This document shows, one piece after another, positions 41,327 to 49,962 of a stretch of DNA of 64,000 bases (within the stretch, counting starts at the first letter, position 1; each line of letters opens with the position of its first letter). A model generated the notes under the pieces. The model saw only the letters and a program-made list of their open reading frames with translations, had not been told where the DNA came from and did no database searches. The translations under genes were made by a program, and so were the position numbers. The DNA is from Mucilaginibacter sp. PAMC 26640. GTDB taxonomy: Bacteria > Bacteroidota > Bacteroidia > Sphingobacteriales > Sphingobacteriaceae. The stretch is taken from assembly GCA_001596135.1 (NCBI GenBank), contig CP014773.1:2356001-2420000 (forward strand), given 5' to 3'.

Positions 41327-41878
41327 TTATTCAATCGCTCTCGGGCGGATCTTTACCGCCGGGTTGCCCTGGTAGATAAAATAGGGTGCTAAGTTTTTAG
41401 TAGCAATTGATCCTGTAGTAAGCACAGCATGCGTACCAACCCTAATGCCCTGGTTAATGATGGCGGAGCAGCCTATCCACGCACCATCTTCCAAAACAAT
41501 GCCCCCGGTTATCAAATCGAAGGCGTGCTTTTTATAATTGTGACTGCCGGTTTGCAGTATGGCGCCCTGGGAGATGCAAACATTGCTGCCGATAGTTACC
41601 ATTACCAGGTTATCTATCCATACACCTTCGCCAATCCAGGTGTGGTTTGCCACGCTGAGTAACCACGGATATTTAATGTTTACGGCAGGTTTAATAACCA
41701 CACCAACACCAATTTTAGCCCCGAAAAGCTTTAATAAAAAAATCTTCAAGCCACTCACCGGGAAAAGATGGGTGTTAAAAACAATCGCGTTTACATAATA
41801 CCAAAGCAAGCGCTTTAAGACGTTGCCGCCGGGGTTATAAGGGTGATTATTATAAATGGCGAGATCAGTTTTTTGCAT
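41327..41878 (-). CDS. WcaF-like acetyltransferase (left-handed beta-helix)
   Basis: This 183-residue hexapeptide-repeat acetyltransferase resembles colanic-acid WcaF. Repeats run over about 55-175 (IGVGVVIKPAVNIKYP, WLLSVANHTWIGEGVWIDNL, VTIGSNVCISQGAILQTGSHN, IVLEDGAWIGCSAIINQGIRVGTHAVLTTGSI). The catalytic His is in the GSHN segment. It O-acetylates a sugar of the polysaccharide or its precursor. It overlaps the exosortase gene by 14 bases. Confidence 0.88.
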   Translation of the reverse strand: MQKTDLAIYNNHPYNPGGNVLKRLLWYYVNAIVFNTHLFPVSGLKIFLLKLFGAKIGVGVVIKPAVNIKYPWLLSVANHTWIGEGVWIDNLVMVTIGSNVCISQGAILQTGSHNYKKHAFDLITGGIVLEDGAWIGCSAIINQGIRVGTHAVLTTGSIATKNLAPYFIYQGNPAVKIRPRAIE

Positions 41879-42422
41879 CGGGATTGCTGCGCTTGTTATT
41901 GATCCAATAATACAAAGTAACGATGATAACCAGGTAGATCATCACATCAAATAAAACGTGATGATCAATTATCCGGGCTTTGCTGCGGTCCCAGTACAAA
42001 GCCAGCAGCATCAGGCGGATCACGTTTAGCAGCTGAATGCCCAGCAAGCCGCCGAATAAAAACAAGAGTTTTGCCTTGAGTTTTTTTGGATAAGTAAGAA
42101 CAAAGGCCGTAAAAAAACTCATCACCCCTAAGCCAAGGCAGGTATAGATCAATTGGATAATGCCATGGCCCGCTACCAGCAATTCTGTTTTACTTACAAT
42201 TACGGTAAACCCAAAGGCACGCAGCAAAGTAGCAGAAAGATGCAGCAGGCCCCAGCGCAGCCAGTCGATATAGTTTAAGTGCTGATCCAGAAAAGCAACG
42301 TAATTATGTCCGGGTTGGGTGATGCCAAAGAACATAATATTAAAATAGTAGCAAAGCAGGAACAGCCCCAAAAACCTGATGCTAAACCAAATGGCAACGT
42401 TATTTTTTATCGCGATCTGCAT
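41865..42422 (-). CDS. Exosortase family protein (XrtY-like)
   Basis: This 185-residue membrane protein has about six hydrophobic helices and the exosortase/archaeosortase triad: Cys95 in IYTCLGLGV, Arg136 in LLNVIRLML, and His154 or His155 in IIDHHVLFDVMIY. Exosortases cut C-terminal PEP-CTERM-like signals and transfer the protein to the envelope, usually in strains with exopolysaccharide loci. Its neighbours (Wzy-like polymerase, GT4 and GT2 transferases, methyltransferase) match the pattern of XrtY loci in Sphingobacteriales. No substrate protein with such a tail is visible in the window. Confidence 0.82.
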   Translation of the reverse strand: MQIAIKNNVAIWFSIRFLGLFLLCYYFNIMFFGITQPGHNYVAFLDQHLNYIDWLRWGLLHLSATLLRAFGFTVIVSKTELLVAGHGIIQLIYTCLGLGVMSFFTAFVLTYPKKLKAKLLFLFGGLLGIQLLNVIRLMLLALYWDRSKARIIDHHVLFDVMIYLVIIVTLYYWINNKRSNPDAKN

Positions 42423-43275
42423 TTTCGGAGTGTTTTATCAGTTCGTCTATTTTTATATCTACCACCAATCTAAACCAAAAGGCCTGCAAAAAATGGAAAA
42501 TGATACCAGTTCTGCCATCGAGGATGCCCAATTTAAAAATTATCCGGTAGGTAAAATACAGCGTGGGCCTTACATAGCGCGGCAGCTGCCACCATAATTG
42601 TTTGAGCCAGGCGGTGCGCTCATCCGGCGAACCCCAAAAGCGGGGCTTTATGGTTTGGCTGCGCAGGCCCAATATGCGCTCGGTTTCTTCCAATGCCAGC
42701 AGGTCGCTGTATTTGTTATGCTTATCAATCCAGAAGCTGATCTTATTTTCTTTCAGATTCTCTTCCAAAAGATGTCCGTCTTTCCAGATCACGGTACTGC
42801 CGGGCACAATGAAGCGATGATCCATATTCTCGTTCAGATCTGAATAGCCGACACCATACCTGATCATTTTAAGCAGATAGAAAGGGTAGTAGCCGCCATG
42901 TTTTATCCATCGGCCTTTGAAGTAGTTTTTGCGGCTAAAGTAAATGCCGTTAACGTGTTTAAAGTTTTTGTCATCAAAGTTTTGCAAGCGCAGGTAAAGC
43001 TCAGGTGTTAACACCTGGTCGGCATCTAAACAAATTACCCAGGGGGTGTTGATTGCAAAGTTTTTAAGCGCAAAATCCCATTGGGATGGATGGTTTACAA
43101 AAATGTTTTGCTGTACAGTAGCTCCGGCGGCCTGAGCGATAATACAGGTGGTATCGGTACTAAAGGAATCAAGGACGAAAATGGAGGCATCCAGCCCGCG
43201 GATGGATGCCAACAGCCGCGGTAAATGAATTTCTTCATTATAAGTTAATATGATGAAAGAAAAATGCTGGTTCAA
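42400..43275 (-). CDS. Glycosyltransferase family 2
   Basis: This 291-residue GT-A enzyme has FIILTYNEEIHLPRLLASI at the N-terminus, DSFSTDTT, and the DxD motif CLDADQVLTPEL. The later part (HGGYYPFYLLKMIRYGVGYSDLNENMDHRF) is like WaaE/KdtX-type transferases. The start codon is TTG, overlapping the methyltransferase stop in TTGA (43272-43275). It overlaps the exosortase start by 23 bases, so all are one transcript. Confidence 0.88.
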   Translation of the reverse strand: MNQHFSFIILTYNEEIHLPRLLASIRGLDASIFVLDSFSTDTTCIIAQAAGATVQQNIFVNHPSQWDFALKNFAINTPWVICLDADQVLTPELYLRLQNFDDKNFKHVNGIYFSRKNYFKGRWIKHGGYYPFYLLKMIRYGVGYSDLNENMDHRFIVPGSTVIWKDGHLLEENLKENKISFWIDKHNKYSDLLALEETERILGLRSQTIKPRFWGSPDERTAWLKQLWWQLPRYVRPTLYFTYRIIFKLGILDGRTGIIFHFLQAFWFRLVVDIKIDELIKHSENADRDKK

Positions 43276-43892
43276 TTCAGGCGTGCTTTAATGATCATGC
43301 TCATCCAAAGATACGGAACCCGGCCGCAGCCTTCAAACTGTGTTACGGTAAACCCTTTGCCGGTTAGCAGCCTTGTTAAAGTTGCCGCCGACCACATTTT
43401 GATATGCCCCCCCAGCCATAGCGGGTTAATATGCTGGTCCCACTTGTTGGTAATACTCAGCAGCAGATTTTTTAAATAGCCGTGGTAGGGCGTAGAGAGA
43501 ATGAGTTCACTGCCGGGTTTTAACTGCTGTTTACAAAAATCGATAAAGGCTTCCGGATCGTACAGGTGCTCAATCACTTCGGTAGATATAATGGTATCGA
43601 AGCTGATGCCCTGCAGTTCATCCGGCAATTTGCCGGTAGACAGATCCTGTACAAAGAACCTTTCGGGGTTGGTTTGTTTGGCTATTATAATGCCTTTTTC
43701 AGATGCGTCGGTACCGTAAGCATTATAGCCTAACGAAACCAGGTAGTTGACAAGGTATCCATTGCCGCAACCGAGATCTAAAATGCATTGATTTTTGTTC
43801 AAATCCAGCATTTTAATCAGCGGGCCAAGCATGTACTTTAAATTATGGGTGATAACATTCGTATGGAAGCCGTAATCTTTATAGTCGCTCAT
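43272..43892 (-). CDS. Class I SAM methyltransferase
   Basis: These 206 residues contain the SAM site CILDLGCGNGYLVNYLVSLGYNAYGTDAS (about 37-65) and FDTIISTEVIEHLYDPEAF, then LKPGSELILSTPYHGYLKNL. This is the methyltransferase_23 / UbiG-like type common in polysaccharide loci, where it may methylate a sugar or a lipid-linked intermediate. It overlaps its neighbours by 4 bases on both sides (ATGA upstream, TTGA downstream). Confidence 0.82.
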   Translation of the reverse strand: MSDYKDYGFHTNVITHNLKYMLGPLIKMLDLNKNQCILDLGCGNGYLVNYLVSLGYNAYGTDASEKGIIIAKQTNPERFFVQDLSTGKLPDELQGISFDTIISTEVIEHLYDPEAFIDFCKQQLKPGSELILSTPYHGYLKNLLLSITNKWDQHINPLWLGGHIKMWSAATLTRLLTGKGFTVTQFEGCGRVPYLWMSMIIKARLN

Positions 43893-45022
43893 GCGCGGAT
43901 GATTTTTTGGTAAAGGTTGATATACTTTTGTACGAGCGCCTCACCGGTAAAGTTTTGTCTCACGATACCCGGTGCTGTCGCTGTAATGCTGTTAAGTTTT
44001 TGCAGTTGGTTTTTACCGATGTTGTTTATAGCATCAGCTACAGATTGCGGGTTGGTTTTACACACCCAGCCCAATTGATGTTTAAGTACATAATCTGCCA
44101 GGCCAACCTGTTCGCTGATTAGAACCGCTGTGCCGGCGCTTAAACTTTCTATCACCACATTGCCGAAATTCTCATCATGCGAAGGCAATACCAACAGGTG
44201 ATGCTGCTGAATCAAATGAAACTTGTCGTTGCCATAAAAACCTGCCCAGGTGATGTGTGCCGCACTATCTTCACTTAATGTTTTTAGTTGTTTGAGGTAA
44301 GCGGCATCGCCATCACCGGCAATGGTTAGGTGATAGGGCACCGAAATTAATTTCAGCGCCTTTAATAGAATGTCAAGCCCCTTTTTTTCTTCTATCCGAG
44401 AAAGAAAGAGAAGCTTTAGCAGGTTTGCTACCGGCTTTTCGGTTAACGGTAAGGCCACATCCAGCTTTACAAAATTTGGTAATTCGGCTATGCTGACAGG
44501 GCTCACCAGCTTCGTTATTGCAGCAGTTTCACGGGCCGATGTTGTATGCAGGTGGCTTTTGCGCAAAAGCCACCTGCCCGCCAGCAAATGGATCATTTTT
44601 TTAGCACCGGTGTTTCGGTTTCCGAAGGAGTAGGCGCTTAAGGTGCCCCGCGGTGATAGGAACACGGGTACCCCCCGCGCTATGGCTACCATTGCAGCAA
44701 ATAGCGAAACCAAATTCCACCAGGCATGAATATGTACCGCATCAAAAGTTTTAACCTCGCGCCAAAGGTGCTTTATCAGCGCTGGTGAAAAGTGCGTATG
44801 ATCTTTTGTGATGCGATTAAAGTAAGTTACGGTTACCCCATCGATGTTTTGGGGTAGGTTTGTTGCTACAGGCAGCTCAACGGCGCCGTTGGCTGTGGTT
44901 GCATAAACAGTAACCGATATGCCCGCTTTAGCTAATTCTTCGCAAAGCATGGCAGCCGACATGGTTGGGCCGCCATAAATATAGGCTGGTTTATAAGCAG
45001 CAATAACGTGAAGCAACTTCAA
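43889..45022 (-). CDS. Glycosyltransferase family 4 (XYAG1-like)
   Basis: This 377-residue GT-B enzyme begins LKLLHVIAAYKPAYIYGGPTMSAAMLCEELAKAG, has VHIHAWWNL in the acceptor domain and the donor-site PSHDENFGNVVIESLSAGTAVLIS. I set the start at TTG 45022 because the family N-terminus begins there and TTGA overlaps the Wzy stop; the longer open frame (to 45244) lies inside the Wzy gene. It resembles the glycosyltransferase that accompanies exosortase Y in Sphingobacteriales loci. Confidence 0.82.
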   Translation of the reverse strand: MKLLHVIAAYKPAYIYGGPTMSAAMLCEELAKAGISVTVYATTANGAVELPVATNLPQNIDGVTVTYFNRITKDHTHFSPALIKHLWREVKTFDAVHIHAWWNLVSLFAAMVAIARGVPVFLSPRGTLSAYSFGNRNTGAKKMIHLLAGRWLLRKSHLHTTSARETAAITKLVSPVSIAELPNFVKLDVALPLTEKPVANLLKLLFLSRIEEKKGLDILLKALKLISVPYHLTIAGDGDAAYLKQLKTLSEDSAAHITWAGFYGNDKFHLIQQHHLLVLPSHDENFGNVVIESLSAGTAVLISEQVGLADYVLKHQLGWVCKTNPQSVADAINNIGKNQLQKLNSITATAPGIVRQNFTGEALVQKYINLYQKIIRA

Positions 45023-46410
45023 ATTTCTTTTAAAATATCCCGCGATCTTAGAACCCGGAAAATGACGATCATGCTGATATAGCTCCAAAATATGGCGTTG
45101 ATCATAAACTCGAAACTCAGGCCCCGCCAGAACGCCTGAAACAAGCCGCTGAATATAAGGGCACTGCCCAGGATATATCCTCCAAATAGTTCTTCGGCCT
45201 TTACCGAAATCAGCTGCGCAATAGCACCGTAAGCCCATAGGCATAGCACTATGCCAATAGGCCCTGCTGTTAAGTAGGCATCAACAATAACGGCGGGTTT
45301 TGCAGATACCTGCGACCCCCGGTTAACAACACCTGCGTTGTAAACACGCTCCATAATCAGTGTTTCGGTTATTGGTTTTGAAGGCCAGAATACACGCGGA
45401 ACGATTGCAATGGCTGATTGTTTAAACAATAACGTTCCATAATAATCCACGGTTTTGGGGGTCGATTGCACATAATTGGTGAACATGTCAATTTCGCTCA
45501 ACCGGAAAACAAGGAACCCCCAGTTAGAACTGTCTTCCTCATTTAAAGTAGCATCAAGGGCGGTCTGTGCGGCTTCATCTGCGTTGGTATCGCCTTCCGC
45601 AGCTGCCCCGCGAAAAGCCCCCATATAAGTTGGCAGGACAACGAATAACAGAAACAGGACCGGGACAAATATGACAGTCACCATTTTTTTATAATTCGGA
45701 TACAGAAAGATGCCAAAAACAAGTACGCTGATGATGATGGGTTCTTTAAAACCCGATGTTAAAGCATTATAGAAGTTAAACAGGTAAAGCAAACCGCAGA
45801 TCATCGTGTTGGCCGATTTCCTGAGCGGTATGGCAAAAGCAAGAGCCAGCGTACCAGCTATAAAACTTAGGGAACTAAACTGGAAATAAAACTGGGTGAA
45901 CCCAGGCACTTTTAAAAATAGGGTCGACAATGGAAATGTGATCAGCGCGAGCTTCATGAGCAAGTTAGCCAGTGTATCTTGTTCTATGTAGTATTTCTTC
46001 TTTTTCGGGTAGTTCATAAACATCAAAATTCCCGATACGAAAGAGGCATGGCCAAGGCTGTAGTAGCGCTGGCATTGGGCAGTGATGAGCAATTTATCCT
46101 GATTTACGGTAACCAATGCGGGTTTCACAAAGTTATCATAGCCCAAAACGTTCATGAAATAGAATATGGATGTGCAACACATGTATCCGGCAAAAATGAT
46201 CTGCATTACAAACAGCGGCCTCATCAGTTGTTCGCTAAAACTGCGGTCGGATGGGATTGGCGTTACCCAGCCGGTTAATGTTAGCGCAAAAATCAGGAAC
46301 GATCCAGCCCAGGCAATCAGGTACGATAATGCGGGATCTGAAGCCAACAGGGATGCCAGCGCCCAGGGTATAAAAAGTACTAAATAGCGTTCGAGACCTT
46401 TGTTGCCCAT
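45019..46410 (-). CDS. O-antigen polymerase-like membrane protein (exosortase-associated Wzy type)
   Basis: This 463-residue protein has about eleven membrane helices and a long extracytoplasmic loop in the C-terminal half (about 265-355: YMGAFRGAAAEGDTNADEAAQTALDATLNEEDSSNWGFLVFRLSEIDMFTNYV). That layout fits Wzy polymerases, which join lipid-linked repeat units in the periplasm. Its gene directly precedes the XYAG1-like transferase and lies near the exosortase, a set known from XrtY loci. Sequence conservation of Wzy is low, so the call rests on topology and context. Confidence 0.75.
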   Translation of the reverse strand: MGNKGLERYLVLFIPWALASLLASDPALSYLIAWAGSFLIFALTLTGWVTPIPSDRSFSEQLMRPLFVMQIIFAGYMCCTSIFYFMNVLGYDNFVKPALVTVNQDKLLITAQCQRYYSLGHASFVSGILMFMNYPKKKKYYIEQDTLANLLMKLALITFPLSTLFLKVPGFTQFYFQFSSLSFIAGTLALAFAIPLRKSANTMICGLLYLFNFYNALTSGFKEPIIISVLVFGIFLYPNYKKMVTVIFVPVLFLLFVVLPTYMGAFRGAAAEGDTNADEAAQTALDATLNEEDSSNWGFLVFRLSEIDMFTNYVQSTPKTVDYYGTLLFKQSAIAIVPRVFWPSKPITETLIMERVYNAGVVNRGSQVSAKPAVIVDAYLTAGPIGIVLCLWAYGAIAQLISVKAEELFGGYILGSALIFSGLFQAFWRGLSFEFMINAIFWSYISMIVIFRVLRSRDILKEI

Positions 46411-46455
46411 TTATATTGATATCCCCCAACAATTATCGGGAGTGTAAAGATACAT

Positions 46456-47604
46456 TTAGCCTGAGATAAATTGGTTAACGATAGTATCTGCAACTTTTTG
46501 GAAATTCCAGCCGGCTATTAACTCTCCAGACTGCTCTCCAAACCGCTCCAATACATCGCCGGCTTGAGTGAGCTTAGTTAAATACTGCAACAGATCTGCT
46601 TCATCGCCATTTTTAAAAACATAACCGTTAACGCCAGCCGCTACTAAATCAGCCGCGCAACCTGCTTTATCAGATACCAGAACGGCCTTTTCGCAGGCCA
46701 TTGCTTCGTTGACAGCGAGGCCCCAGCTTTCACCCGGCCCTTTGGAGGGGAGGCAAAATAAATCGCAAGCCTGGTAGATCACCGGCATGTAGGATTGATT
46801 TTGAAAATCCATAAAGTGGATGTTATCCGTTCCTGCGGCGTTGCGCTTCAGTTCAGTTTCCAGGTGGCCGTTACCCACAAATAGCAGGTGGCAGCTTTTG
46901 TCCGTAAGTTTTAAAAAAGCGTTCAGCAACAATAAAGGATCTTTTTTAGCTTCAAACTTCCCTGCGAAAAGGATCAGAATATGATTAGTGGAGATATGTA
47001 ACTGCCTTCTCAACGCGCTAACTTCTGCTTTCCTTGGCTGCCCAAACCGGTGGTTATCTATGGCATGCGGCGCGAAGATCAACTGATCTTCTTTTAAACC
47101 ATATTTTGTAAAATACGCTTTGTTATTTATCCCGTTATAAAATGCAAAATCAATACTGTTATATACCCACGTTAAGAATATGGATTTGAGGATATGCTTT
47201 ATTCCGGGTTGCTGATCAAGCAGGGTGGAATCCCCGCGAAACAAAACCGGGATCTTGCCTTTAAAAAAGCGAAGCACTTTCAAATGGCTTTGATATGCCC
47301 AGCCAATTACCAATACCGCATCAGCCTGCCAGTTTTGAATTTGATGCGTGATATCAGGATTTATGATGCCCTTGAAATGATGAGATCCCGGATCGCCCGC
47401 TGTGTTGTTGAGCCAAACGTAATTATACCCCTCCAGCAAATCAAGGTCCCAGGTAACTGTCTTGCCAAAGCCGGGGTCAGTTTTTGTAAGCGACTGCTGT
47501 CCCCAGGTATAAAATACGCATACATCAACTTGTTGCGCAATCAATTTAAACACCGGCGCGTAGTACTGGATCGGGTGAGTGGTTACGATGGCCAGCTTTT
47601 TCAT
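46456..47604 (-). CDS. Glycosyltransferase family 4
   Basis: These 382 residues start MKKLAIVTTHPIQYYAPVFKLIAQQVDVCVFYTWGQQ, a family start common in Bacteroidota capsule loci. The donor domain has ILILFAGKFEAKKDPLLLLNAF and the EX7E-like PSKGPGESWGLAVNEAMACEKAVLVS. Sugar donor unknown. Its ATG overlaps the stop of the acyltransferase gene (ATGA, 47601-47604). A 45-base gap separates it from the Wzy-like gene. Confidence 0.86.
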   Translation of the reverse strand: MKKLAIVTTHPIQYYAPVFKLIAQQVDVCVFYTWGQQSLTKTDPGFGKTVTWDLDLLEGYNYVWLNNTAGDPGSHHFKGIINPDITHQIQNWQADAVLVIGWAYQSHLKVLRFFKGKIPVLFRGDSTLLDQQPGIKHILKSIFLTWVYNSIDFAFYNGINNKAYFTKYGLKEDQLIFAPHAIDNHRFGQPRKAEVSALRRQLHISTNHILILFAGKFEAKKDPLLLLNAFLKLTDKSCHLLFVGNGHLETELKRNAAGTDNIHFMDFQNQSYMPVIYQACDLFCLPSKGPGESWGLAVNEAMACEKAVLVSDKAGCAADLVAAGVNGYVFKNGDEADLLQYLTKLTQAGDVLERFGEQSGELIAGWNFQKVADTIVNQFISG

Positions 47605-48692
47605 TTGGTGGTTAGGTTACCCATGTTTAAAAAGGGCTTCTCCAAACAGGTATAGCTTAAAAGCGATAAAGGATACAGGATAAGCGCACTGATAAGGGTT
47701 GTCATCAGCGGTGCAGCAATGCCGGTTGTAAATGTAAAATGTGCCTTGGTAAAATCGCCTACCACCGGGAAGATAATTCCGTGCAGCAAGTAAAAGCTAA
47801 AGGAGATGCGGCCCATTGTTTTAAAAATCCGGTTGCCCAGGATGATATTAAGCCATTTGGTTGAGGTTACCGCAAGATATAAAATACCCGAAAAGCCCAG
47901 GCTCATTAATGTAAAACCACTCAGCCTGTACAGATCGAAATAATCTTTAGAGAGACTTAATACGGGTTTGGAGATAAAGATCCGCCCGGTATAGGTTACA
48001 ATGATGAATAGCAGCATCCAGGCCGCACGATAGGTTTTTATGGTGATATTTTTCAGGATCAGCCTTGCTACTATGATGCCCCAGCCAAACTCTATGCCGC
48101 GGAAAAGAATGGAACCGCCCAACTGGTAATAACTGCCTTTAGTGATAAACACCGATACGATGGCGGCCATAAGAATAAAGCCGAAGATAATGCCGAACGT
48201 TTTTTTGAAGCCTATTTTATTTTGATAGATGAGCAGGAATGGAATGATGAGATAGAACTGCCATTCCACGCCAAGTGTCCAGTAATAGGAAGCGGTGATG
48301 TACTGGTCAAAAAAGTAGCTTACATAAAATACATTATGCAGCATGTTGTAAATGATATTGATATCGGAATGATAAAAGATTTTCAGCACCAGGATGTAGA
48401 TCAACGTTATGGTATAAAAAGCAGGGGAAAGCCTTATCCAGCGTTTAAATAAAAAGCGCCCAAAATCGGGGTAAGTAAAATCGGTTTTGCGGGTGTAAAA
48501 GTAGTACATACAAAAGCCGCTAATGGCAAAAAACATATCTACCCCATTAGCGCCAAGCGCTAGGATGTTGGCCAGGTCAAACTTACCCATATACCAGCGC
48601 GGATTACCGTGGTATGTCCAGGTATGGGTCCAAAGCACGCCCAGGGCAGCCAGGAATCTCAGTCCGTCAAGCGTTTGTATGCGTTCTCTCAA
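47601..48692 (-). CDS. Membrane acyltransferase, acyltransferase_3 family
   Basis: This 363-residue integral membrane protein has about ten helices and the N-terminal family motif TLDGLRFLAALGVLWTHTW with the catalytic His, then FFAISGFCMYYFYTRK and the Arg-containing FLFKRWIRLSPAF. These enzymes O-acetylate or O-acylate surface glycans. The start is a TTG at 48692, 26 bases inside the upstream glycosyltransferase gene; no ATG gives the conserved N-terminus. Confidence 0.87.
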   Translation of the reverse strand: MRERIQTLDGLRFLAALGVLWTHTWTYHGNPRWYMGKFDLANILALGANGVDMFFAISGFCMYYFYTRKTDFTYPDFGRFLFKRWIRLSPAFYTITLIYILVLKIFYHSDINIIYNMLHNVFYVSYFFDQYITASYYWTLGVEWQFYLIIPFLLIYQNKIGFKKTFGIIFGFILMAAIVSVFITKGSYYQLGGSILFRGIEFGWGIIVARLILKNITIKTYRAAWMLLFIIVTYTGRIFISKPVLSLSKDYFDLYRLSGFTLMSLGFSGILYLAVTSTKWLNIILGNRIFKTMGRISFSFYLLHGIIFPVVGDFTKAHFTFTTGIAAPLMTTLISALILYPLSLLSYTCLEKPFLNMGNLTTK

Positions 48693-49962
48693 AATAATTT
48701 ATTGCCTTTACAAATAGTGCTACCTGCTGCGCAGCCAGATGAGCGGCATTATAGTTTTCGATTTTTTCGCTCAGTTCGATCGGTTTAAAAATGCCTTTTC
48801 CCCAGGCCTCCAGCGTTTGATAGAGTGATTCTTTGCCATCTGTTAAAGTAAATAAAACGGCATCAGTGGTGCAGCTTTTTAAAGTGTTTACTGCAGGGCT
48901 ATCCGGGTGGAAGATGGCAAGCAGCGGTTTTTTTGTAAGCAGATAGGGGTAAAGTTTGGATGCCGTGTATTTAGGGTCATCCGAACCCGGTATAAAAAGG
49001 GCATCAGCTTGTTGCAGGATGTTCAGCGTATGATAGTAGCTTACCCTGTCGGTCAGCTCCACTACCTGTTTTTCTACGCCATATTGTGCCGCAAGCGGTA
49101 ATATAGTTGGTGTGCCCATACCTTTGGGCGCATAACTTGTACCAATAAAATAGAATTTCAGGTGGCCGAAAAGTTCCGGCTGATGGGTCAATCCTTTTTG
49201 CAGGGCGGCAAATACCGGAGCGATGGCTCTATGCAGATCTGCGCCACCGCGACCAATATAAACGATATTCACGGTGTCTTTACCTAATACATTCTCAAAG
49301 GACTGTTGATTTTGCAGTGCAATGGGCAGGTCGGGCGTAAAAAAGCCAAAGGTGATGGTAGCCCCAGGAACATTTTCTATTTCACGGTAGCGCAATTTCA
49401 GATCAGCGATATAATCCGGAGATACACTGATCAGCCCATTAACACCTTTTAGGGCCATCGGCTCCAGCCATTTATTTAAGCGATAGCTGAACCAGTATTT
49501 TTTTGGCCGCTGATTTTTAGGCTTGTCGCGGTAGTAGTCAGAATGCCAGGGATCCTGCATATCTATCACATATGGCACCTTAAACTTCTTTTTCCAATAA
49601 GCTCCCAAAATACATACCGGGAACTGCGTGGTAGAAAAGTAGATCAGGTCGAAATGCGATCTGCGCATTAAATCGGTCACATACTTTTTATAGTACCATA
49701 AGGCGCGCAGCGCAATACTCCCGAGACCTAATTTGCTGGTCCAGCTTTTATCAAAGGCTTTTACCTTATGGATCTTCAGATCCGCAGGAATGCTCTGCAG
49801 GAGCAACTCGTCCTGCGCCATATCGGTATGAAACGGGTCAACTATAACCACTTCAGCTTCCCAGTCCAGGTGCTTAAAATAAGGCAGACTGGTACGCACC
49901 CGGTGCATATCCGCAGCATTTACCGGCGGAAAGTAAGGTGATATGATGAGTACCCGTTTCAT
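48667..49962 (-). CDS. Glycosyltransferase (GT4-like)
   Basis: This 431-residue GT-B protein starts MKRVLIISPYFPPVNAADMHRVRTSLPYFKHLDWEAEVV. It contains VPYVIDMQDPWHSDYYRDKPKN in the N-domain and the C-domain segment QADALFIPGSDDPKYTASKLYPYLLTKKPLLAIFHPDSP. The donor-site EX7E pattern is not obvious (SDDPKYTASKLYPYL), so the family is less certain than for its neighbours. The start overlaps the upstream stop by one base (TAATG). Confidence 0.78.
   Translation of the reverse strand: MKRVLIISPYFPPVNAADMHRVRTSLPYFKHLDWEAEVVIVDPFHTDMAQDELLLQSIPADLKIHKVKAFDKSWTSKLGLGSIALRALWYYKKYVTDLMRRSHFDLIYFSTTQFPVCILGAYWKKKFKVPYVIDMQDPWHSDYYRDKPKNQRPKKYWFSYRLNKWLEPMALKGVNGLISVSPDYIADLKLRYREIENVPGATITFGFFTPDLPIALQNQQSFENVLGKDTVNIVYIGRGGADLHRAIAPVFAALQKGLTHQPELFGHLKFYFIGTSYAPKGMGTPTILPLAAQYGVEKQVVELTDRVSYYHTLNILQQADALFIPGSDDPKYTASKLYPYLLTKKPLLAIFHPDSPAVNTLKSCTTDAVLFTLTDGKESLYQTLEAWGKGIFKPIELSEKIENYNAAHLAAQQVALFVKAINYFERTHTNA

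Noticed and set aside
44481..44640. Inverted-repeat-like GC clusters inside the GT4 gene
   Set aside because: They fall within conserved coding sequence and do not exceed what chance pairing would give.
43889..45244. Long version of the XYAG1-like glycosyltransferase with 74 extra N-terminal residues
   Set aside because: The extra part lies inside the Wzy-like gene in another frame, and its sequence is Arg/Cys-rich without family support.
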